Positions 1 through 29,916 of a stretch of 64,000 bases of DNA are shown piece by piece (position 1 is the first letter of the stretch; every line of letters begins with the position of its first letter). Origin of the DNA: Oncomelania hupensis (taxonomy: Eukaryota > Mollusca > Gastropoda > Littorinimorpha > Pomatiopsidae); assembly GCA_036898135.1 (NCBI GenBank), contig CM072523.1:3270959-3334958 (forward strand), read 5' to 3'. The position numbers and the translations under genes are program-made. The notes under the pieces were generated by a model, which saw only the letters and a list, made by a program, of their open reading frames with translations, did no database searches and was not told the DNA's origin.

Positions 1-129
1 CTACGCCCGGTAAAGGGATAAACGATCAGCAACTTCTCCTCCGTATTTTTATTAAAGCTACCATATTTCCGTATTTAATTCCCTTTGCCGGAATTAAATA
101 CGGTCAATCCGTACTGGTTGGCACCTCTG
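1..129. mobile_element. 3' end of a 6-bp-TSD DNA transposon (hAT-like family), cut by window edge
   Basis: The segment ends in GGCACCTCTG, the inverse of CAGAGGTGCC. This matches the terminal repeats CARACATGCC and CAGAGATGCC of the two complete elements at 370-1115 and 7747-8200. It carries the same internal repeated word CCGTATTT. Its other end lies left of the window, so its TSD cannot be tested. No coding capacity is seen. Confidence 0.55.
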
Positions 130-369
130 TGCATCTGAAGAGATTCATGTATTTTTAGATGTACAGTTACTCTTGGGTGTAGGACACCTGCCAAACTATA
201 CCTGCTATTGATTTGGCCGAGTTTCATCATTATATCCAGTACTGTAACGTTTAGAGTACGTTGGTGGTGCGTGAATCGTGGATGTCAAGCATACAAGGAG
301 TGAAGAACACTAATTGATGTGTTCAGACTGATTTTGTATTCATACAGAAACATCGGTTGATGATGATCG

Positions 370-721
370 CAAACATGCCTACCCTCAATTTGAAGTTTCC
401 GTATTAGCTTTTTCAAATTTCAGTATTACTATTACGATTTCCGTATTTACTTTTACTACCTATTGTTTTTGCACTCATCCTTTTTGATATTATGCGAAGA
501 ATCCAGTGATAGATTGATTTGCTGCCACAATGTTCTTTTTCTTCTCCAAAGCCTCGTAATTCTTCATATGCTGTGGGCCTTCCGCGTGCCGCTTGATGTC
601 GTTCATATCACCGGCGGAGATGCCAAACTGGTTGGCACAAATCGTACTTTTGAGTCAGTGCTGCCGCGAATAACGAAAGGACACTTTTCCGAATACGAAG
701 CAAGAAATGTCTGCCCCTTGC

Positions 722-761
<40 letters not shown>

Positions 762-1115
762 TTCAGATTTATAATCATTTTGCTTAGCCATTCGTTTGAA
801 CGCCGTGTTTTAAATTCTGTCTCACGAGCACCGATCTTTACTGCGACTGTGCAAAAACGGGTTCGGCAAACTTCAGTGCCTCTACCGGAAACTTCGATGC
901 CACAGGTCTCCACTGCGACTGCGCATTGCGGCATTAAACCTTCGGAAAAAGGTCATGCGGTGCATTACCACAGGCCAACGATTTCCTTTTTTTTTCTTTA
1001 TCATTTTTTTAAATTTCCGTACCGTAAAACAAATATCCGTATTTTCCGTAGTGCTTGCCGAGTTTTTCAAATTTCCGGAAAAAATAAGGAAATTCCGATC
1101 GGGTAGGCATGTCTG
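370..1115. mobile_element. Non-autonomous DNA transposon, 746 bp, 6-bp TSD (family member 1)
   Basis: The ends are imperfect terminal inverted repeats (CAAACATGCCTACCC at left, inverse of CAGACATGCCTACCC at right). The 6-bp duplication TGATCG lies at 364-369 and 1116-1121. The interior has many copies of TTCCGTATTT in both orientations and a T-run of about 31 bases at 726. A 103-codon open frame inside is not recognisable. The TIR start CA(G/A)A is hAT-like, but the 6-bp TSD is shorter than the usual 8, so the superfamily is uncertain. Confidence 0.8.
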
Positions 1116-1525
1116 TGATCGCCATGTTGGTAGCCAGGGTCTAGCGATAACTCTAGAGTCGCGTAAGTGCCGCGATTAGTGAGGAGTTAGTTCCCTTGTA
1201 CATGTATTCATGAATATGAAACTCAACACATTACAAGTACAGCATGAGAGACTGAACAGTGTTCTTATCTGTTGACTTGCCTGTAGCTCGGATGTCTTCG
1301 TTACCTGGATATTTTCAATCTCTGATTGATCTAAGGTGGTTGAACTACTTGAAGTTACATTTCCTTTCCGTGATGATTGTAATAGGTGTGAAACTTTCAA
1401 ACATCGTTACTTCATGTTATGTGCCAAGTTTGTATTACCTCAATGTTTATCAGTAGATTACCTGGTCATCATGGTCACAAAGCTAAAATTCTGTCACTCC
1501 ACTGTCACAGGCATTCATACAGACA
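1116..1525. other. Intronic sequence without recognised feature
   Basis: Part of the MCM7 intron downstream of exon 10 (minus strand). I see no exon of MCM7 here; the next expected block, the Walker A region, is absent up to the left window edge. Confidence 0.5.
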
Positions 1526-1632
1526 CTTTCAACAGTTTTACCACTAGGGTTGTTTCAGCAGATCTTTTATGATCCGATCCTGATTTGGTTCGGAAGAGTC
1601 CGCTGGACCTAAAGCAATAATCATGTAATGTT
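1526..1632 (+). mobile_element. 5'-truncated copy of the shared-tail retroposon
   Basis: It contains the 3' block of the retroposon found complete at 38,583-39,144, from 'ttttaccactagggttgttt' to 'ctaaagcaataatcatgta'. The internal stretch around 'gcggatcaggggttgtccgg' is partly deleted. It is a dead fragment in an MCM7 intron. Confidence 0.75.
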
Positions 1633-1842
1633 ATGACAGTGGCAGTAGCTGACCTAGTGAGAAGATAGCCAAACAGCAATCTGGTCAGCAGATCAAATCG
1701 ACTCTAGATTACACACAAAATCTGCCAAATTGTAAATGAAGAGTTGATGGGTCACATCAAACATTCTATGCAGCATACCGCTGAACTTGCAAGAAGTGAA
1801 TGTGTTAATCCATAGCCACTAAAAAACCGACAAAATGCATAC

Positions 1843-19336
<17,494 letters not shown>

Positions 19337-19830
19337 TTGAATTTGCTGTGGAAATACAAATTAGGTTATATTGGTCTATGCTCTAACGGATGGCGTACTT
19401 TCCTTACAGCTGTCTAAAATCGGCGGGAAAATGTACCATGTGATTGTAAACGTCACAGCTGATAGGAAACCTTTTGTGGTTCTTAAAAACTATTGGTCAG
19501 TTTTCCATCCTCATAACTTAACCAATGGATGATCAGTTCCTGAAAGGTAAACCAATCACAATTAGAAACTGAGCACAGCTGATTTCTCGCTCTGAAAATA
19601 ATCGTTAGCATTGTTTCTTCACCACTGCAGTTATAAAAGCTGAGTAATGAAAATGCTTGAAGTGGTCAGCGGCTTTGAGTGTCTACCTCATCACTTCAAA
19701 TCAGTTAAAAGTATTACATTCAGCAAATATAAAGATGCAAAGAAATAGACATACGAGTCGAAAAAGTCGAAGCAATGCGCATGCTCGGGTTCACAGGATA
19801 TCACAACAAGTGCCAGAGGAACCACAAGCC
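19337..19830. promoter_or_regulatory. Divergent MCM7 / DCUN1D1 promoter region
   Basis: The two start codons lie 494 bases apart and point away from each other. The region has an E2F-type site GGCGGGAAAA (19422-19431), 86 bases upstream of the MCM7 ATG. CCAAT boxes occur at 19492-19496 (as ATTGG), 19522-19526 and 19552-19556. TATAAAAG is at 19632-19639 on the DCUN1D1 side. E2F control of MCM genes and NF-Y control through CCAAT boxes are well established in animals; their use here is inferred. Confidence 0.75.
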
Positions 19831-19833
19831 ATG
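19831..19833 (+). CDS. DCUN1D1: DCUN1D1 coding exon 1 (ATG only)
   Basis: The sequence GCC ATG GTAAGA places the donor directly after the start codon. Joined to exon 2 it gives [12 protein letters not shown], matching the family start MNKLKSSQ. An upstream in-frame ATG (19657) would add residues that the family lacks. Confidence 0.8.
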
Positions 19834-22800
19834 GTAAGAATTTATCCTTTTCGATAATGTAGTGGAATTCTACTTTCTAATTTTTGGTTTGTGTAGTGAG
19901 TAAACCCCTTTTATAACTAACGGGAATACTTACTGTCTGTGTCCAGCATAAGCTGAAGGGGTCACAAAGAGAGAAAGTCCGGCAGTTCATCGTCTTTACG
20001 CAGACAGGGGAGAAAACTGCGATCAACTGTCTTGGAGCCCACGACTGGAAACTTGATGTTGCGGTTGACAACTATTATCAAAATCCAGAACGATACAACA
20101 GTGAACCACGGATGGTAGTCGACAGACGAAAGTTGGATCAACTATGGTTACGATACAAAGGTTCGATTTTCAGTTTGATGCTTCAATCGTTTTGTAGAGA
20201 AGATGCAATGTCAGTAGCGCAGTTACAGCTTTGTACTTGTTGTCTTGTAGTCAGCATGCAATCAAAGTTACGAATTTAATCCGTGATTTTAAATAATTAC
20301 TAAGGTTCCTCTATTTAGTGATCAGTTTATAATTGTATGAGAATGGGACGTGTGTAAATATTTTATTATTTCAGGTGACCTTTGGCTATTTTGGCTATTA
20401 ATAATAATACAAATAATAGTATCATAAGTATGATACCTAAGCAGTGCCTCACAGCCACTGGATACTTTTTATGATTCAGTGAATCAATCACACTCACAGT
20501 GTGTATTTTTATCACATTATTATTTTTAATGCCTTGGTTACTCATTATTTGGAAAGCAATTCAGTGCTACATAAGTTTGTAGCAGATTCATCTGACCGAA
20601 AATTGAAGTTTTGAGATGCCCCCATATGGTACTTAGCAAGGAGTACTCCTTGGGTAGTAACTTAGAATGTAGAATGTATACATCAATATATAGGCCTATA
20701 TATATTTGTGTACTTGGGCTTTCACCACACAGCTTAACTTTGTACCCTCTGATTGGCTTGGGTTATCCTATAATGTGGCCCGCCACTGGACATTAGACTA
20801 GAGGTTTTTCGAAAGCGTGTGGTTTTCATTTAGTTTGTTAGAGCAGAACACTTGTTGCCTGTGATGTTGTTGTTAGCAGTTCATGTCCACCTTTGGCATC
20901 TGGAGGTTGTGGATGCTGAATCACAAAATTTGTTCAAAAGTTGTGTGAATAAGATATTTAAAGACGGTATATATATATGATCTACTCCACTAATCCACTA
21001 AGCCAGAAGGATTCTAAATTGGTATGTTTTGGAGACCTGGGTTCTGAGTATAAGATCCTTATTTAGTAATTAAGAGACTTTGCTATGCTGAGGTAAATGT
21101 TCATGGTCTTCATAAGCCACATCAATGGAATATAATAAATTATTCGTGAGATTGGGCTTTTCCTGACCTTGTGGATATAAATAATACAGTGGAGTCCGGG
21201 TATAACGAATCTCAAGGGGGGTAATTTCGGGTTCGTTACAAGCGGGATTCGCTGTAGAGATTTGTACTGTAAACGGAAGTACACACCGGTGATGAGTACA
21301 CATCACAACATACAGTACGTAGATCGATCTAGGCCTACGAAGTTTATCAACAATGACTTCATTCAAGGCTATTTATAGCAGCCAATGACAGTTATGACTT
21401 CAATGCTTGGTTGACTTATGTACGAACTGGCATGCTTCTGCTGTTATTCGCTATTGACGATGAGCCAAATGAGGCAAAGTAGGCCAAGGGAATACACACA
21501 GTGTTCGTTACAAGCGGAGATTCGTTATTTGCCTAGCTGGATTTGTTCGTTATAGGAAGGGATTAAATAGTAAGACAAAGAAGGGAGTGTGTCGGGAAAT
21601 GGATGGTAGTACGCTAATCGCGGGTGTTCGTTATTCCAAGGTTCGTTATAGGTGGACTCCACTGTATTCTGTTTATTACACTGAATTAGTATAACATATA
21701 AAATGAATTGATTTGTGTTTTTGTGTGTATGTGTGTTTTATTTATTTTTTTGTGGACACTTTATTGTCCATTTTTATCGGGCCATTTTGCCATTTTTGGG
21801 CCGCGTCCTCTGCGCAAAGTAGTGTAGCAGCCTGTGGTGTGCACAAACCAAACCTACCTAGTAGTTGTGTTTTGAAATTTTTATGGGAGAGCAAACCGGA
21901 GTACTCGGAGAAAACCCCCGAGATGTTGCATGAGTCCAAGGTAAATATTGTGAGAAACATAACGCCCAGAAGCTGGATCGATCCCACACCTGTCATGCGC
22001 CATTGGTTTTTAGCCTGCGGACAAGGCAAGCTAGTCCTGCCTTATACCATGCGGCCACAAAGCTCGTGGAAGATCTATCGGTATTACTTGACTAATCTAG
22101 GTGTGACAATTGGGATCTATTCTCGTTTTGGAGAATAGAAGGACTGGAAATGGGTCAAACTTGCTTCTGTTCATCAAAAGTGATGTGATTATATAAAAAA
22201 AACTCTTCTTGTTTCAAGTAATACTAATAGAAATAAATTTTAAACTAAATTTTGAAACATCAATTTTAGAGCAGTAACCAATCCTTAACCACACAAATGA
22301 AGTCACCATGAAACAAGAACAGATGCCAGTTGCCAAAAATTGCTTTGTTTCATTTGATTGCTTGTGAATGCTCTGCCTTGACAGTTGTATGAAAAACAAT
22401 CCTGAAATTCCCAGTGAGGGGAGGGGAGAGGGATCACAAGAAGCTTCTGGAAAGCTTTACAGTAGAATATAGAACGCGAAAAGTATCAAAATGCACACGC
22501 AATTGCATGCCCATCTAGTAGCTAATTGATCAAAACTTACACGCCAAACTGCAATTGCACGACTAACTGCACGCCGGAGGTTAATAAAGAAATACAAAAC
22601 GTGAAATATTAAAAGAATTGGAAAACGCGTGTAGCAGTCTACCGCAAACTTTGTAAGTACTGTGGCCATATTGAAGACCGTTGTGCGCGAGATGGGAGAT
22701 AATTCGCATATCATTTACTGGCAAGCCAAAGTAACTTATAACATTTATTTGGGGGAGAGGGGAGGTGCAGTGTTGGAGGCAGGGGAGGTTGTGGGTTTTG

Positions 22801-25800
22801 AGGGTTACATTGTAAATTAGTTGTCAATTTACATTACATTATTTTGTTACATATTACCTATCAGGACATTTCCCACTCCTAGTTTTAAAGTGGCTTGTAG
22901 GTAAATGTGTGTCAGTTTGATGTGACAGTTTTCGACCAACCAGCTATTAGATGAGCGCGCAATTGCATGTGCATTTTCGCATGCATTTACACGCGCATTT
23001 GACACTTTCGGTGTTCCATAGTAGAATGCTTACACTTTAAAAACTTCATTTTTTTTTTAAAAATTTGATTTGACATAATTTTTCACTTTAGATCCACATG
23101 AAGAAGACAAGATGACAGTGGATGGAGTGTCAAAGTTCCTGGAAGATTTACAGCTGAACGCGGAGTCTATCACAGTATTGATTCTGGCCTGGCGCTTCAA
23201 GGCGGCCACACAGTGCGAATTCAGCAGAGATGAATTTGTTAATGGAATGACCGAAATGGGGTGAGTATATATTTGCTAAGACCGGGCAGTGTTTTGCCTC
23301 CCTGTACACAACCTTTTGGGAAGATTGTGCACACTGCCATAAAACTGTATTAAGAAATGTGTGGTGCAGTAGCTTTTTTGTTTTGGCACACGCTAGAACT
23401 ATTCGGTTAAGCAACATCGAGCATGGTTATTACTTGGATGTGTGGCCGTACTTGATAGGCAACCACCAAACGACCCACACAGAATGAAACAACCACACAA
23501 CACACCCTCAGACGTAAATGGGTACTGGGCCATGTCAAGAACCGGGGCAGAGATTGCATCAGTAGCAGTCTATTGTTGGTATGTTGTGATAATGCTATAT
23601 ATCATCTCTAAGTTCTTTTTTTTTTTTTAATGTTCAGGTGTGACTCCATTGAGAAATTGAGAGCGAAGTGCAGCTCACTGGAACAAGAAATCACAGATCC
23701 AGGCCGCTTTAAAGACTTCTACCAGTTCACTTTCAACTATGCCAAAAACCCAGGACAGAAAGGCTTGGGTCAGTGCCTTCACTCTTGGTGTGTTGGGTGT
23801 TGATGATGATGATGATGATTGATGACGATAATGATGTTGATGATGATGTGTATGATGATGAGGAGGATGATGATGTACAAAACAGTCACTTTGATTGATT
23901 GATAGGTTGATTGACTTTGGTGTGTGCAGATTTGGACATGGCCTTGGCATACTGGAATATAGTTCTTTCTGGCAGGTTCCGATTCTTGGATCTATGGTGC
24001 AAGTTTTTAACAGTAAGAATGTCATGTTTGTTATTCTTTGATACTTGGCAGTAATAATTAATTAGGTGGCGCAGTGGATTAGGCGCCGGTTTCCTATGCC
24101 GAAGGTCGCAGGTTCTATTCCCGCAAGGGGCAAACGTATGTGACTTAGTTATGAGCCAATGAGGTCACAGAGGGTATTCTCCAGGTACTCCGGTTTCCTC
24201 CCTCCCTTCAATACTACTTATTTGTGTGTGAGGTCTGTTGGATCAGCTTGTTAATATTGGACGCTTTCTGCCAGGTGGTCACTAGGGTTTCCTATGATGT
24301 TATTATTTAGCAATGTAGGCATTTTATATACATATATGTTTTGTTGATAATTTATAATGATGTGTGTATTTTATTTTGTTTTTGTAAATGGGGTTTCAAT
24401 AAATTAGAGTATAGCCTCAGCGTCCCCTGTTATTGTAAAGTGACTGGCTGGTGGAGAGCTTTCAGTTTTACCACTAGGGTTGTTTCATCAGATCTTTTAT
24501 GCGGATCAGGGGTTGTCCGGTCCTGATTTGGCTCGGAAGAGTCCGCTGGACCTAAAGCAATAATCATGTAATGTAATTGAGGCTGATTGGTGAATTGGGG
24601 AAAAAGCGCGTATATAACATCCAGTATTATTATTAATATTTCACAGTTTATGTGTGTGTGTGTAAAAAATAAATGATTTCAAGTGGTAAAATACAGTTTT
24701 AAATTGTAAAACACTGGACAAAAAATCCAGGTACGGGTATCGAGAATGGGGAGAATTTTGACAAAACCTAGTGACGTATTTGAGCGGCTACCAAAAAATG
24801 TGTAATGACACCAATAGTCTTTTCAACAATCTGTGACGTTTGGAGGAGTTGCCAGCTGGTAAAATAATAAAGGATGCTGCTAAGCGCCTTGTCTTCAATC
24901 TAACTCAAAGTGCAGCGCTCTCTATTAGCATTACAGAAGGCGGAAGAGAAATCAAGTTTTTAATTTTTAATTTGGATCGACAGCATCCAATACTTTTATT
25001 GAAGGGAGGGAGAAAACAGAGTACCCAGATTATCTTTAACACAATCCCTGCTATGAATGTGTATCTATATATATATATATATATATGGTAGGTACCGGCA
25101 GCCAAAATTTTTTTATGAGTGGGCTGTCACAAACATATTTTTTTCTAATTCTACTTCATAATACAAGAAAAATAAAAAAAAAGTAAGGCTCTATCTTTTG
25201 TAGATCTTGAGATATATAATTTTAAAGTCAGAAGAAAACGTTTCGTATGTACGTATCTAATATTTTTAGAAGTTTGGAGCCATATATTATTGTACACAAA
25301 AAAGCAGGAGCAATGAAATAAATGTTTTCACAAACTATAGGTACTGGTTATCTGATATGCCAAAACTTAGGTATCAATGATAAGTAGTTTCTAAATAAAT
25401 AGGCAGCAAATATTGAAAAAAAAAACAAAAATTGTTACTAAAATTGCATGAAAGTGCATTTTTGAGAGCTCACTGTAAAAAACATAACCAATATTTATGC
25501 TTAAAAACAGTTGTTTTGTGTTTCAAATATCACACAGAATAACATTATTTTATTGCAGACTCTACAGTTACATTTTAAGTAAATTAAAGTATGGCCAAAA
25601 ATGCGTAAATCACAAATTGTCACGACGGCAAAAACGCTGTTTTGAAGGGTATGCTACTTTGGATGCGCACATAATAAAAACTATAAAAGATAAGGCAATA
25701 AAATTTGGCAGGTGGTTTACTGACATATAAACCTGTTAAAATAAGTTTTATATACAGTTTTATTGCTTTCCTTTTTTTTAACAGTATTTTTATTATTAAA

Positions 25801-28800
25801 TAAAAATGATGAAACAAGTGTGTTAAAAAGGGTACGTGATGAAATCAAGGATACAGATATGTGAAAAATGCATGACTTAATAATAAATAAATTTCACCAA
25901 AAAATAAACCTTTTAAATAAAAAAATATCATAATATACAACCAGAAAAGAAAAAAATTGAAAAAAGGGGAAAAAGGTTTTCTAACCAGTTCTGTTGTTGC
26001 TGAGCGGAGCGAGAGTAGAAGTGGCCATAACAAAACTTTGATTTTACTTAATAAAAGAAAGCAGATTTGAATGCTAAGTATTTCTGTTTGTAAATGTGCC
26101 CATTTTGCAGTGTCCAGATTCTTCCATTTGCAGATGCAAGTGGCAGTGCTGAAGCGATGACAAATTTTTCATGCATACATACAAAGAATATTGTTGGATG
26201 CAATACTAAAATAATGTATGCATAGTAACTTGTATTGATAACATGATAATGTAGCTAAGAATCTTTTGTACTAAAACACAATATATTAATGTATCCTATT
26301 ATTTGGCTAACACTACTGATTCTTCTATTTTTTTTAGTTGCTAACTTTACATGTAGGCTACTGATATAGGCTTAGATCAGTAGCTCAAGCATATAAATAC
26401 TAAAATAGGCCTATTAATTTATGAATTAGTTTGTGTTATTATATTACATATATTTTTATAGTATACACAAATTATCACAATAACATTTTATACATAACAC
26501 CTTTCCCGTTTATGTTGCTTTCTTTTATAATGCCACGATAGTCTAATAATATAAAATAATACTTAAAATAGGCCTATAACATATATGACAACATGCTAGT
26601 GTAGTGTAGCGACGGCAAACTTCCGGTTGTGACAGTGACAGTAATATTTATTTTATATATATACCTGAGCCATTATTTTTACAATATGGTTTACAGACAT
26701 AATCTTAAATGTATATTTATTGCTTCTGAACACAGATTAGACTCCTATTTGCTTCAGAAAAAAATAACATGTGCGAGTCACGTGTGGCTCGCAGTAGTTA
26801 ATTTCAGTGAAAATTGAACATCGTATTTACATTTTAAAAACCTATAATCTGCAACTTATAATTGTTAGATAACAAAAATCCACCAAACTAGTTCATGATT
26901 GATAATATATACCTTCAAAAACGACATTACTTATCAATAAAATCTGCCAGTCTTTCGAAAAATGAGTTCACAATCACGCCGGCTGTTTGAACAGAAGTAT
27001 GATCCGCCATTTTCACATGCAAATGAGGTCGCGGAATAGGTGTAGCTTTTCACTGGCTCCCGATCGAACAGAGCTGTTTCTATGCCTAAGTTTCGTATAC
27101 CATTAGATTGTGTTAAAAAAATGCTTTTCAGGTATGTATGGGAGTTGTATTGTCCGATCAGTAGATTTTGTACTATACTTCTCCAAAGTTTACTGAAATA
27201 TTTACTAGTTTTTTAATTAAAATATTAAAATATAAGAAAAAAAACACAGATGAATGCGAGACCAACCAGTGTGTAGCTTTATTATTTTTCTTTGACCTGA
27301 ACTCATTTGCATACAATGAATGAGACACACAGCAGAGATCTTGACAGTTTCCACAACCATGTATACACACTCAGTCAGGCCGTAGTGTTAAAAATGGCGG
27401 CGAGTCATCGTTACAGTGATTAGCGAAATCGTGTTGGTTGGTGTATTATTTTCACAAAAACAAAAACAAAGATATGACACATAAAAAAGTATTAGTAGTC
27501 AGACGATTCAGAAATGGTTCATCTTTATTTATTTTAAATCAGCGACTACATAATGGTACAATTTCAATTAAAACATGGTTAAAATAAAACAGAGAAAAGT
27601 GAGTATTTTATGACTTTCACACACAGGCTAAGTAGAGGCTGCCGGTACCTATATATGGTTTGTGAACAATATTGTGGACAGGAATTGCTCTTATAACACT
27701 ACACATTACCAGCCTCTGGGGTCAGTTGTTGGGTTAGATTCACTATCAGATAACCAGTCGCTTGCAACAGGCACACTTTTTAAAGCCAGGGCCAAGGCCA
27801 TTGTATTTTAAGTCAAGCCAGCTCATTTTTAGTCCTCGGAACAAGGGAACATGAGGGGTGTCTGTCACAATGTCAATGAAACATGGCACAAATACAAATC
27901 AAAGGAGACAAAGCTAATAAGACAACGGCACATGCGCACACTCATGGCATCTACACACAATAGAGCATTTTCAGCCTCCAAATAGCGGATTCGTTTATTT
28001 CAAATATTGAATGAATTTGTAATTATTGTCGCTTTACAATGTGTGAACTGTTTTACTGGTGTTAACAGGAAAACCACAAGCGGTCGATTCCCAAAGACAC
28101 GTGGAACTTACTGTTGGATTTTTGCGTTCAAATCAACGAGGACATGAGTAACTATGATGAAGAAGGTGAGTCGCTGCGAAAGGTAGTTTTCTCACCAAAT
28201 TTATTATTTTAGTTGGCAAGACTTAGAAGTATTATTAGTAAAACTTCCGTATAGCTTTGTCGCGTTATATATATATTTTATATTAATATATATATTGATG
28301 TTAAAAGATGAATGAACAATTGAAAGAATTTTATATAAATAGAATAAATTTCCTCTTTGTGCTATGCCTAAAAATCGATAAGAACAAGAAAATAATGTTG
28401 AAAAATAGAAAATAAAGAATAAAAGAAATTATTGGCTATTCATTCATTCTGTTTGCTTTTTTACAACTAAAAAAGAATACCACTGGTTGATGGTTGATGA
28501 TATTTATTTCATATGTTATGATACGAGAACCCGTGAAGTCATGGTTCTGAAGAATTTCACTGTTGATTAAATAGTTACTTAGCTGGCGTAGATTCCCTGA
28601 TGGAGAAGAAGAATCGTCTCTTTTGTTTAACACAGTTTGTGTCCTCACGTTTGACCAAAAGGATGGTATGTCGTCCAGCTGGCTTCACATGGACGTCAGG
28701 GATATGACGAGCTCCATGTCATCAGAAGAATAAACGTTGAGGATGGAAGTAGATTAAAATGATCATATCAGGAATCGAAAATATTATGAAGAAGGAAGCA

Positions 28801-29840
28801 AAAAATCCTTTCCCTGCGCACAGACAAATTAACAGGGACTAAATACACAATCTGCATCCTGTTGAATGACCAGCGAGGAACGCCGTTGACGTTGTTTGAA
28901 TAAGAACCCTGCATATTCACGGGTTATTGTATCTTATTCTCAAAACATAATAATGTTCTTTCCTCGCTGTTCATCCACACTGTTCCAATGATCAAGAATG
29001 CACCAACATTCTTTATGAACTAAGCTAAACATGTTAAATTAACTATCACCATATAAACTTCACGCGCTGAAGAATTTATATGAAATGAGAACAACATGTT
29101 AAAACAACTATTATCATTCAATTTGCATACATTGAAGAATAATAACGAATCACCTTGATGAAGGACGATGAATGATTCGCATGGCGCAATGGACACAAGC
29201 ACAAGACTACCCATTTCCCAGCTTCACACATCGAATCGTAACTTACCAGCTCAGGATTCGTTTGTGGTATCTACGACACGTGTTGTTTAGGGTGAGACGA
29301 GCTTTTCGAACCAACTTTATGACCTCAGTAATCCGAAATAGTGGTCTGGCGTAAACATACGTTCCTTGCCCTCCAAGATGGTCGCTCGAATGGTTTTTCT
29401 TAACGATATTTCCCACATCCAGCCAATCGAAAGGATAGTACACAAATTGTCTATGGTAACAATACTCTAAAAATGAACTACACTAAATAAAAACAATGTC
29501 GCATACTGCGTCATTCCGAAACAATATTATTATCGTCACTGTCTATGACGTATTGTCTATGACGCATTGTCTGGACTATAGCAGAATATCGAGGATGCGT
29601 AGAGTAGGCGCTCGTATCGCGACAAGCTTTGCCTATGAAAGAGTAAGAAATGACAAAGTGTTTTTTGCACGCTAAGGAGTGTGCTGTAAATTTACAAAAT
29701 ATATTTTGTTAGGCTCAGGTTTTGCCAATAGCTTTGTGTACTAACGTTCTGTCAGTGAGATCATATTATAATAACTTTTGTGTACAATTAAATAAAATCT
29801 AAAGAATAATAATAACTTCTTCTTCTTCTTCTTCTTCTTC

Positions 29841-29916
<76 letters not shown>

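Noticed and set aside
463..774. 103-codon open frame
   Set aside because: Lies wholly inside the 746-bp transposon, ends in a poly-Phe run from the T tract and has no family motif.
23806..24025. Minus-strand frame with His/Ser runs near DCUN1D1 exons 4-5
   Set aside because: Antisense shadow of exons 4 and 5 plus a GAT microsatellite.
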